Below are positions 1 to 6,384 of a stretch of DNA of 6,384 bases, piece after piece. The position numbers and the translations under genes are program-made. The notes beneath the pieces are model-generated. The model had not been told where the DNA came from. It saw only the letters and a list, made by a program, of their open reading frames with translations, and searched no databases. The first letter of the stretch is position 1. Every line of letters begins with the position of its first letter. The DNA comes from Gammaproteobacteria bacterium (lineage in GTDB: Bacteria; Pseudomonadota; Gammaproteobacteria; Pseudomonadales; Azotimanducaceae_A): the NCBI GenBank assembly GCA_026713405.1, contig JAPOON010000765.1, positions 1-6,384 of the forward strand, given 5' to 3'.

Positions 1-1
1 C

Positions 2-91
2 CGCGCGCGGGACATGCGCGGGCGCGAGGCTGCGGCACGCGAGGCCACGGTACGCGATGCCGCGGTACGCGATGCCGCGGTAAAAGAAGCC
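2..91 (+). repeat. In-frame 15-bp tandem repeat in the S1-domain loop of rng
   Basis: Six consecutive 15-base units encode RARDM, RGREA, AAREA, TVRDA, AVRDA and AVKEA, a pentad of the form x-x-(R/K)-(D/E)-A. Units 4 and 5 are nearly identical: a perfect 15-base period runs from 48 to 82 (ggtacgcgatgccgc at 49-63 and again at 64-78). The outer units are more diverged, as expected of an array that grew by slippage and then decayed. The run begins at the window edge, so more units may lie to the left. Because 15 is a multiple of three, copy-number change keeps the reading frame. By alignment from memory with E. coli RNase G, it sits between FLHASDI and the DI-(S/R)-(E/D)-L motif, a variable loop of the S1 domain. 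Confidence 0.8.
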
Positions 92-1339
92 GGCGAAGAA
101 GCCATTCCAGACATCCGCGATCTTGCGGCAGCGGGCCAGAGCCTGCTGGTGCAGATCGTCAAGGACCCGATCTCCAGCAAGGGCGCCAGGCTCTCCACGC
201 AGGTCACACTGGCATCCCGGTACGTGGTATTGATGCCGTTCAGCGGCCATGTCGGCATATCGCAGCGTATCGAGGCGGAGGAAGAACGGGCAAGACTGAC
301 CGGGATCATCGAAGAAATCAGAAACCGGCGCGGTATCGAAATGGGGTTCATTGCGCGCACGGCCAGCGAAGCGGTGGAGTCGGAGACCCTCGAGGCGGAT
401 GTCGACAGGCTGCTCGCAACCTGGGATTCGGTTCTCGAGGCCCGGGCCCAGTCCGGCTGCCCGGCCCCGGTGTACGTCGAAATGCCCATGCAGGCGCGCA
501 TCGTTCGCGACCTGTCGGGGCCGGAGGTGGAGCGGATCGTCATCGATGACGAGCGTACCCGCCACCGTGTCGAAGGGTTCGTCGACAGGCACCTGCCCGA
601 ATTGGCCGGGCGCATTGAAGGGTATGCGGGTACCCGGCCGTTGTTCGAACACTACGGAGTGGACGACGAGGTCGCCCGTGCGCTGCGGCCGAAGGTGGAG
701 ATGAAGTGCGGCGGCTATCTGGTCATCGAGCAGACCGAAGCGATGACGACCGTCGATGTCAACACCGGCAGCTATCTCGGCGGCTACAGTCTCGAAGAAA
801 CCGCCTATCGCACCAACCTCGAGGCAGCCAGGGCGCTTCCCAGGCAACTCAGGCTGCGCAATCTCGGCGGAATCATCGTCATCGACTTCATCGACATGCA
901 CGACGAAGAGCATCAGCGGCACGTGCTGCGCGTATTGGAGAAGGCGTGCGAGAAAGATACCGCCCGGGTGTGCGTCGAAGGATTCTCATCCCTCGGTCTC
1001 GTGCAGATGAGCCGCAAGCGAACCCGGGGCAGCCTCGCGCAGCAGGTTTGCGAACCCTGCGGCGTCTGCCGCGGCACCGGTGTCATAAAGACCGACGAGA
1101 CCACATGCATCGAGGTGTTCCGGGCAATCCTCAAGGACGTGGATCCGCACTGCGCCGAAACCCGGGGCGACTACGTGGTACGCGCCCCCCAGGGCGTCGT
1201 GGACCGGCTGATCGATGAGGATGCGGAACACCTGGCCCGGCTGTCCCGGCAGATCGGCCGGGAGATCCGGATACAGATGGAGCCCAGCTACGGCCCGGGC
1301 GAATTCGACGTGGTTCTGATGCAGGACGGCGTGTCCTAG
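2..1339 (+). CDS. rng: Ribonuclease G (RNase E/G family), 5'-truncated by the window edge
   Basis: Cytoplasmic endoribonuclease that cuts single-stranded, often AU-rich RNA; in E. coli it matures the 5' end of 16S rRNA and helps degrade some mRNAs. The frame is open to the left edge, so the ATG at base 14 is internal, not the start; 445 residues are visible and the N-terminal half of the S1 domain is missing. Counting from base 2: a low-complexity loop at 1-30, the rest of the S1 domain from DIRDL (about 38), and the RNase E/G core with SSKGARL, VGISQRIE and QTEAMTTVDVNTG. The two catalytic metal-binding aspartates should be D252 (TVDVN) and D295 (VIDFID), 43 apart as in RNase E. A cysteine cluster C350-x2-C353-x2-C356 fits the zinc-link region. 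The protein ends soon after the core, without the long scaffold tail of RNase E, so RNase G is the better call. Followed by yhdP after 73 bp, the order known from E. coli. Confidence 0.95.
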   Translation, partial: RARDMRGREAAAREATVRDAAVRDAAVKEAGEEAIPDIRDLAAAGQSLLVQIVKDPISSKGARLSTQVTLASRYVVLMPFSGHVGISQRIEAEEERARLTGIIEEIRNRRGIEMGFIARTASEAVESETLEADVDRLLATWDSVLEARAQSGCPAPVYVEMPMQARIVRDLSGPEVERIVIDDERTRHRVEGFVDRHLPELAGRIEGYAGTRPLFEHYGVDDEVARALRPKVEMKCGGYLVIEQTEAMTTVDVNTGSYLGGYSLEETAYRTNLEAARALPRQLRLRNLGGIIVIDFIDMHDEEHQRHVLRVLEKACEKDTARVCVEGFSSLGLVQMSRKRTRGSLAQQVCEPCGVCRGTGVIKTDETTCIEVFRAILKDVDPHCAETRGDYVVRAPQGVVDRLIDEDAEHLARLSRQIGREIRIQMEPSYGPGEFDVVLMQDGVS

Positions 1340-1412
1340 CCGCACCAGATCGTGAATAAACTACTGCGGTTTCGCTACTCTTGCCAACCTTGCGACGCTC
1401 ATTCTTGAGTGG
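1340..1412 (+). other. rng-yhdP intergenic gap, no clear signals
   Basis: This 73-base gap is somewhat richer in A and T than the flanking genes. I see no strong hairpin followed by a T run, so transcription from rng may read through. The only inverted repeat I noticed is tiny (gcg/cgc around 1366-1375). There is no convincing sigma-70 pair: TAAACT at 1357-1362 resembles a -10 box but lacks a -35 at the right distance. No good Shine-Dalgarno sequence precedes the proposed GTG start of yhdP. Confidence 0.5.
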
Positions 1413-4400
1413 GTGCGGCTAGTGTTGGAAGTTCTCGGCGGGCGGTACCGGCCGATCATCCGTCCGGCGTTCGCTTTCCTGGTGTTTCTCCTGGTCGTCT
1501 CGGCCTTCATTCAGGGGCTCGGGCGTCTGGGCATGTGGCTGCTCGACGATCTTGAAGGTACAGCGAACACCTGGCTCGACGGGTACGCGCGGCTCGATGG
1601 GCTGGAGGGCGGCTGGGACGGCCTCAATCCGGTGGCCAGCGCGCGCCGCATCGAGTTGCCGGCCGGCTGGGTGGAGAGGGTGACGGTCGAGCTGGACGTG
1701 CTGGAAAGCGTCCGGCGCAACAGCCCCGTGCTGGAAAGGCTGCTCATCGAATCCTCGGAACTCACCGTGGAGCGTACCGCAGATGGCTGGCGCCTCGCCG
1801 GCATGGAAGCGGCGGCGTCCGAATTCGACCTGGTGCGGCTGCTCCGCGATATCGACGAGATTCGTTTCAACGGGCGCATGACTGTATCCGGAGCGGCGAA
1901 GGAGAGCCTGGCCATCGAGGTTCTCGGCGTGAACCGGGACGGCGCCCATGCCTACGACCTGTCGCTGGGAAACCCGGAATGCGAAGCGCCGTGCCGGCTC
2001 GAGGCCCGCTGGCGGGGGCAGGACAGAACCTGGACCGGGCAGCCGGAAGAGCGCTACCTCGAGCTGTCGGGTGGCGTCGTCCTGCCTGGGTCCTTCGTTG
2101 ACTGGCTGGGATTTCAAGCCGGTTTGAAGTTGAGCGCGGAAGGCCGCTGGCTGGAACAAGGCGACAGTGGCGGCGGTGCATTCGGCGTGCAACTGGACCG
2201 GGTGGGACTGCCTGGAGGTGTTCTCGGGTCTTTAACGACCGAGTTGCGGGGTGCACTCCTCGATGGGCGCCGCGAGGGCAAGCTGGTGGATTCGGCCCTG
2301 GGCGCTGCTGATGCGGGTATCCGACTCGACCCCGTACATTTCCGTATGCGCCCCGGCGGCGCCGAATTCTGGACCGGCCGATTGCAGCTCGGTGAACTGG
2401 CGGACTTTCTGACCGTGGCGCTCGGTGGCGTGGAAGCGGCGCGCGACTGGCTGGGCGCGCTGAAACCCGACGGGGAACTGTTGAACGTGCACGCGATGTT
2501 CGGCCCCGAGGGGATGAGCTATGCCGCCACGTTCGATGCGTTGCGGACGGATTCGTACCGGGGGGTGCCCTGGGTGCGGGATGCGGTGGGGGAGATCGTC
2601 GGATACGAAACAGGCGCATTGCTGACGCTGAACAGCGAGGCCCTGCAGGTGGGGATTGCGGACGTGTTCACGGATCGGTGGCGGTGGGAAAACACGCAGG
2701 GCAACCTGCATGCCTGGTTCGGCGACGGCTATATGGGCATGCGCGTGCCCTATCTCCGTTTCGAGACCCGGGGAACCCGCTTCTCCGGTTCCTTCTCGCT
2801 GGCGCGGCCCGATAAGCGGATGGATCAGCGGGTTGCCATACTGATGGACGGGGACGTTCTCGGCATGGTGCGGGCGCGCACCTACATCCCGCACCGGTTG
2901 TCCGAAGGCTTGCAGCAATGGTTGCACGACGGTCTGCGGGGCGGCCGCATCGACGGCCTGCGGCTTGCGTACCAGGGCCAGGTGCACACGCTGCCGAACG
3001 ACCGTGCCCGCCGGATCGAGATTCAGGGCCGGCTCAGCGCCGCGGAGGTGCAATACCACCCGGACTGGCCGGTGGTCTCCGAAGCCGAGGGATTCATCGA
3101 GGTCGCCGGCTCCGAGACCTTCGCCACGGTGGACTCCGCGCGGACGCTCATGGCCGAGATCCGCGACAGCAGGGTGCGGGTCGGCGACGACGGCGCTTTT
3201 GCGGAAGTCGCGTTGCGGGGCGAGGTGGATGTGGGCGGCGGCCTGGATTTCATCAGGGGCTCGCCGCTCTCCGAGTGGATGACCTTCGTTGCCCCGCAGT
3301 GGGACGGCACCGGGCGCCTCGAGTTACAAGGAGACCTCTTCGTTCCCATCGATGAGTCGGATGACCGGCCGGTCGACTGCCGCCTGCAGTTCGATCTTGG
3401 CGATGCGGGCCTGGTGCTGCCGGACTATCGCCTTGAAGTCGCGCATCTGAACGGCCCGGCCCGGTACAGTTGTCCCCATTACCTGAGCGCCGAGTCGCTC
3501 CAGGCCGAGTTGTTCGGCCGTTCGGCCAGCATCGCCGCGGAGGCCGATGAAGACTCCATCGATCTCCGCTTCAGGGGCATCGCATCGGAGTCGGATGTTT
3601 ATCATCTGATCGATGCGAGCGACCCGGGGCTGGCGGCGGGGGAGGTTCCGTTCGATGCGATCCTGAGCCTCGCCGTGGATGACTCGGTGTCGACCATGAC
3701 GGTGACCAGCGACCTTTCGGGGCTCGAGGTCGATCTGCCCGGCGAGTTCGCCAAGGCTGCCGCGGACCCGAGCCCGAGCGAACTCAACCTGGAATTTCTC
3801 GAGGAGCATGTGGTCGCCCGACTGCGCTATCGCGACCTTGACGGCTGGCTCCATGTCGACGACGTGCCGCTCAGGGGCGCCATCGGTGTGGGCGGCGACG
3901 CGCCGCCGGTCGGTGCGGATGCGGACGAGGTGGTTGTCTCCGGGCGTCTGGGCGATGCGGACGTCTACGAGTGGATGGCGGGCGCCGGCGAGAACGAGAT
4001 TCCGGTTCCCTGGCGTCTTGCGGATGTCCGCGTCGATCGTTTGCGGGTTGAAACACAGGAATTCGAAGACGTGGTTCTCACCGGCAGTTCCCGGGGCGAG
4101 ACGATGCTGCTGGAGTTTGCTTCCACCGACCTCACCGGGCGGTTGCGGAGTACGGGGGAAGAACCCCTGGATCTCGATTTCGCATCGATCCGGCTGCCCG
4201 AGTCGGACGGCGAAGGCGACCCGCTCGATGTTTCGATCATCGACCGCGTGCCGGATGCCGATGTGTCGATCGAATCCCTGACCATCGGCGATGAGGACTT
4301 CGGCGCCTGGTCGTTCACGCTGCGCGGTCAACCGGACGGGGTGCTGGCGGGCGACCTGCAGGCTTCCCTGAAGGGCACGGAGATCAGCGCGCCGGAGGGC

Positions 4401-5153
4401 GTGTTCTGGAATGCCGCCACCGACCGGAGTTCCGGCGCCGTCCGGTTGACCATGGAAGACCTCGCCGAAGTCCTGCCCCAGTGGGACTACGCGCCGAGCG
4501 TGGAGGCGGAATCGGCGGAACTCTCCGTGGATGCAAGCTGGCCCGGCTCGCCGTTGAACGTGGAAGTCAACGGCCTGCGCGGCGATGTCTCCTTTCGCGC
4601 CAGGAACGGCAGTTTCGTCGAGGTGTCCGGCGGCGGCGCGCTGCGCATCATGGCACTCCTGAACATCAATACCGTGTTCAAGCGCATGAGCCTCAACTTC
4701 AAGGACGTGACGGGCAAGGGCACGAGCTTCGACACCATCAAGGCCGACACCCGGTTCGAGGACGGCCTGCTGACCTTTGTGGAACCGGCGAAGGTGAAGG
4801 GCTCCGGTTCGGATTTCAAGGTCGGTGGCAGCGTCAACCTGGTCGATGGCATCATGAACGACAACGAGATGATCGTGACCCTGCCGGTGAGCGACAGCCT
4901 GCCCTGGTACGCCGTCTATATATCGCTCGCTAATCCGGTCGCGGCTGCCGCCGTGATCGCCGGCCAGCAGGTGCTGAAAAAACAGATCAAGCAGATGAGC
5001 AGCGCCAAGTACCAGATCAGCGGCCCCTGGGAAGACCCGGAGGTGAAACTGGTGGGTATCTGGAACGACAACGTGCAGGACTTCGACGAATTGGCACAGG
5101 AAAAGGAAACACCCGGCATGCCGGACGATACCCAGACGGAGGGCGGTCGATGA
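1413..5153 (+). CDS. yhdP: YhdP-family AsmA-like envelope protein (phospholipid transport)
   Basis: Very large inner-membrane-anchored periplasmic protein. In E. coli, YhdP acts with the AsmA-like proteins TamB and YdbH to move phospholipids to the outer membrane, probably through a long beta-sheet groove. Visible: four arginines (R2, R11, R13, R17) and then one hydrophobic segment at about residues 15-37, giving an N-in signal anchor. A long beta-rich periplasmic body follows, including family-like stretches VDLPGEFAK (773-781) and SGRL (843-846). The conserved AsmA-like C-terminus begins at RNGSF (1064) and contains [23 protein letters not shown] and SGPWEDP, then a short acidic tail. At 1246 residues it is close to the E. 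coli protein (about 1266), with no frameshift. The GTG at 1413 is chosen because it keeps the membrane anchor; GTG at 1422 is the alternative, and the first in-frame ATG (residue 41) would lose the anchor. The stop overlaps tldD by four bases, suggesting translational coupling. Family assignment is firm; the transport role is by homology. Confidence 0.94.
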   Translation: MRLVLEVLGGRYRPIIRPAFAFLVFLLVVSAFIQGLGRLGMWLLDDLEGTANTWLDGYARLDGLEGGWDGLNPVASARRIELPAGWVERVTVELDVLESVRRNSPVLERLLIESSELTVERTADGWRLAGMEAAASEFDLVRLLRDIDEIRFNGRMTVSGAAKESLAIEVLGVNRDGAHAYDLSLGNPECEAPCRLEARWRGQDRTWTGQPEERYLELSGGVVLPGSFVDWLGFQAGLKLSAEGRWLEQGDSGGGAFGVQLDRVGLPGGVLGSLTTELRGALLDGRREGKLVDSALGAADAGIRLDPVHFRMRPGGAEFWTGRLQLGELADFLTVALGGVEAARDWLGALKPDGELLNVHAMFGPEGMSYAATFDALRTDSYRGVPWVRDAVGEIVGYETGALLTLNSEALQVGIADVFTDRWRWENTQGNLHAWFGDGYMGMRVPYLRFETRGTRFSGSFSLARPDKRMDQRVAILMDGDVLGMVRARTYIPHRLSEGLQQWLHDGLRGGRIDGLRLAYQGQVHTLPNDRARRIEIQGRLSAAEVQYHPDWPVVSEAEGFIEVAGSETFATVDSARTLMAEIRDSRVRVGDDGAFAEVALRGEVDVGGGLDFIRGSPLSEWMTFVAPQWDGTGRLELQGDLFVPIDESDDRPVDCRLQFDLGDAGLVLPDYRLEVAHLNGPARYSCPHYLSAESLQAELFGRSASIAAEADEDSIDLRFRGIASESDVYHLIDASDPGLAAGEVPFDAILSLAVDDSVSTMTVTSDLSGLEVDLPGEFAKAAADPSPSELNLEFLEEHVVARLRYRDLDGWLHVDDVPLRGAIGVGGDAPPVGADADEVVVSGRLGDADVYEWMAGAGENEIPVPWRLADVRVDRLRVETQEFEDVVLTGSSRGETMLLEFASTDLTGRLRSTGEEPLDLDFASIRLPESDGEGDPLDVSIIDRVPDADVSIESLTIGDEDFGAWSFTLRGQPDGVLAGDLQASLKGTEISAPEGVFWNAATDRSSGAVRLTMEDLAEVLPQWDYAPSVEAESAELSVDASWPGSPLNVEVNGLRGDVSFRARNGSFVEVSGGGALRIMALLNINTVFKRMSLNFKDVTGKGTSFDTIKADTRFEDGLLTFVEPAKVKGSGSDFKVGGSVNLVDGIMNDNEMIVTLPVSDSLPWYAVYISLANPVAAAAVIAGQQVLKKQIKQMSSAKYQISGPWEDPEVKLVGIWNDNVQDFDELAQEKETPGMPDDTQTEGGR
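5138..5142 (+). promoter_or_regulatory. Ribosome binding site of tldD
   Basis: GGAGG lies seven bases before the ATG at 5150, inside the last codons of yhdP. It is the only strong Shine-Dalgarno sequence seen at a gene start in the window. It supports both the choice of ATG and independent or re-initiating translation of tldD on the shared mRNA. Confidence 0.75.
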
Positions 5154-6384
5154 ACGAGCAGGTGGCGGGTGCGGTCGGCGTGTTGCTGGAACCGGCCGAA
5201 CTTGACCCGGCCGGTGTCGAGACACGGCTGGGCAGCCTTTCCGGCGGCGACATCGACATGGGCGAGGTCTATTTCCAGAACCGCAGAACGGAAAGCTGGG
5301 CACTGGAGGACGGCATCGTCAAGGAGGGCAGTTTCTCGCTGGACCGGGGCCTGGGCGTGCGTGCCGTAAGCGGCGAGAAGTCCGGGTTCGCCTACGTGGA
5401 AGACATCAACCGGCAGGGGTTCGAGAGCGCCGTGGATGCCGCCCGGTCCATCGCCCGCTCGGGGGCGGACGGGCGCATCGAGCTGGGCCGTCCGGTTGTG
5501 GCGGAGGCGCGCTACGCAGCCCTCGATCCCATCCCGACCCTCTCCGCCGAGGACAAGGTGGCCCTGCTCGAGCGGGTGGACAACGCCGCGCGCCGGGTCG
5601 ACAACCGGGTGGAGCAGGTGACGGTGCGCCTGGTGGCCGATCACGACACCATGCTGGTGATGGCCACCGACGGCACGGTCTGCGCGGACGTGCGGCCGCT
5701 GGTGCGCATGGATGTTTCGGTGATCGTGATGCAGGACGGCCGCCGGGAACGCGGATATGCCGGCGGCGGTGGGCGCCGTGACCTGGGTTTTTTCACTCAT
5801 GAGTGGGGGGACGAGCTTGCCCGGGAAGCGGTGCGCACGGCATTGGTGAACCTGGAAGCGGGGGATGCGCCCGCCGGCCCCATGACCGTCGTGCTCGGCC
5901 CCGGCTGGCCCGGCGTGCTGCTGCACGAAGCCGTCGGTCACGGGCTCGAAGGCGATTTCAACCGCAAGGGCAGTTCCGCATTCGCCGGCCGTATCGGCGA
6001 GCGGGTGGCATCCCCGGCCTGCACGGTGGTGGACGGCGGCACCCTGCGCGACCGGCGCGGCTCGCTGACCGTCGACGACGAAGGCACCCCCACCGGCGAA
6101 ACCGTGCTGATCGAGAACGGCGTGCTGAAGGGCTACCTGCAGGACAAGCTGAATGCCCGGCTGATGGGCGTCGCGCCCACCGGCAACGGCCGCCGGCAAT
6201 CCTATGCCCACCTGCCGATGCCGCGCATGACCAACACGTTCATGCGTCCCGGCGACTACGACCCGGGGGAAATCATCGCCTCCTGCGAAAAGGGCGTGTT
6301 TGCCGCCAACTTCGGCGGCGGGCAGGGCGACATCACCTCCGGGCGCTTTACCTTCTCGGCGACCGAGGCGCACCTCATCGAGAG
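5150..6384 (+). CDS. tldD: Metalloprotease subunit TldD, 3'-truncated by the window edge
   Basis: TldD is the catalytic subunit of the TldD/TldE (PmbA) zinc protease of the cytoplasm (peptidase family U62). In E. coli it cleaves unfolded peptides, trims the leader of microcin B17 and helps degrade the antitoxin CcdA. The frame stays open from the ATG at 5150 to the right edge, giving 411 complete codons; the family is about 480 residues, so roughly 70 are missing. The zinc site motif HEAVGH is at residues 259-264 (bases 5924-5941), followed by [14 protein letters not shown]. Other family blocks are [20 protein letters not shown], a GYLQDK-type stretch, then MPRMTNTF and [15 protein letters not shown] near the edge. 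The third metal ligand, a cysteine near the C-terminus, lies beyond the window and cannot be checked. The HExxxH motif indicates TldD rather than TldE, which lacks it. The ATG overlaps the yhdP stop and is preceded by GGAGG. The tldE/pmbA partner is not in the window. Confidence 0.96.
   Translation, partial: MNEQVAGAVGVLLEPAELDPAGVETRLGSLSGGDIDMGEVYFQNRRTESWALEDGIVKEGSFSLDRGLGVRAVSGEKSGFAYVEDINRQGFESAVDAARSIARSGADGRIELGRPVVAEARYAALDPIPTLSAEDKVALLERVDNAARRVDNRVEQVTVRLVADHDTMLVMATDGTVCADVRPLVRMDVSVIVMQDGRRERGYAGGGGRRDLGFFTHEWGDELAREAVRTALVNLEAGDAPAGPMTVVLGPGWPGVLLHEAVGHGLEGDFNRKGSSAFAGRIGERVASPACTVVDGGTLRDRRGSLTVDDEGTPTGETVLIENGVLKGYLQDKLNARLMGVAPTGNGRRQSYAHLPMPRMTNTFMRPGDYDPGEIIASCEKGVFAANFGGGQGDITSGRFTFSATEAHLIE

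Noticed and set aside
706..1218. 170-codon plus-strand frame inside rng
   Set aside because: It is arginine-rich out-of-frame translation of the RNase G catalytic core, whose own frame carries the conserved residues.
1366..1375. Possible rng terminator hairpin (gcg-gttt-cgc)
   Set aside because: The stem is only three base pairs and no T run follows it.
1357..1381. Possible sigma-70 promoter before yhdP (TAAACT at 1357 or TACTCT at 1376)
   Set aside because: Neither has a recognisable -35 hexamer at 16-18 bases, so the match is no better than chance in this AT-richer gap.
1419..3059. Several 250-275-codon minus-strand frames opposite the first half of yhdP
   Set aside because: They overlap one another in different frames, have low-complexity Arg/Pro/His compositions and no family resemblance. 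They are shadows of codon bias.
3840..3980. Asp- and Gly-rich stretch in YhdP considered as an unusual acidic insertion
   Set aside because: The neighbouring PPVG...SGRL...W pattern fits what YhdP proteins normally carry here. A mild acidic bias could suggest a salt-tolerant host, but it is too weak to claim.
3324..5303. 659-codon open frame on the minus strand opposite yhdP and the tldD start
   Set aside because: It mirrors a real coding gene in a high-GC genome, where stop codons are rare in antisense frames. The product is rich in His, Arg, Gly and Ala with no recognisable domain, while the plus strand encodes a clear YhdP.
4916..6373. 485-codon open frame on the minus strand opposite tldD
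   Set aside because: It has the same antisense-shadow character, and it runs across the yhdP-tldD junction opposite conserved TldD motifs including HEAVGH.

Overview
The window is a dense, GC-rich, single-direction housekeeping stretch from what looks like a gammaproteobacterium. It holds three consecutive plus-strand genes in the order rng (ribonuclease G), yhdP (giant AsmA-like envelope protein) and tldD (metalloprotease subunit). The same order follows mreBCD-maf in Escherichia coli and many relatives. The strong preference for G or C at third codon positions, arginine over lysine, and the many long spurious antisense open frames are all typical of a high-GC genome. I cannot name the genus.

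Layout: bases 2-1339 are the 3' part of rng, whose first ~80 or so codons lie before the window. The visible part opens inside a tandem run of 15-bp units encoding a five-residue repeat, in the loop of the S1 RNA-binding domain. After a 73-bp gap (1340-1412) with no convincing terminator or promoter comes yhdP (1413-5153, 1246 codons, intact, probable GTG start). Its stop overlaps the ATG of tldD (ATGA, 5150-5153), and a clear GGAGG lies just upstream. tldD runs off the right edge after 411 complete codons, before the expected C-terminal metal-binding cysteine.

The gene products do not form one pathway. RNase G matures 16S rRNA and degrades mRNAs in the cytoplasm. YhdP is anchored in the inner membrane and spans the periplasm, where it is linked to phospholipid transport to the outer membrane. 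TldD works with TldE (PmbA), not seen here, as a zinc protease acting on unfolded peptides. They probably share transcription rather than function. No mobile element, CRISPR array, RNA gene or new system is visible. The one locally unusual element is the in-frame minisatellite in rng.
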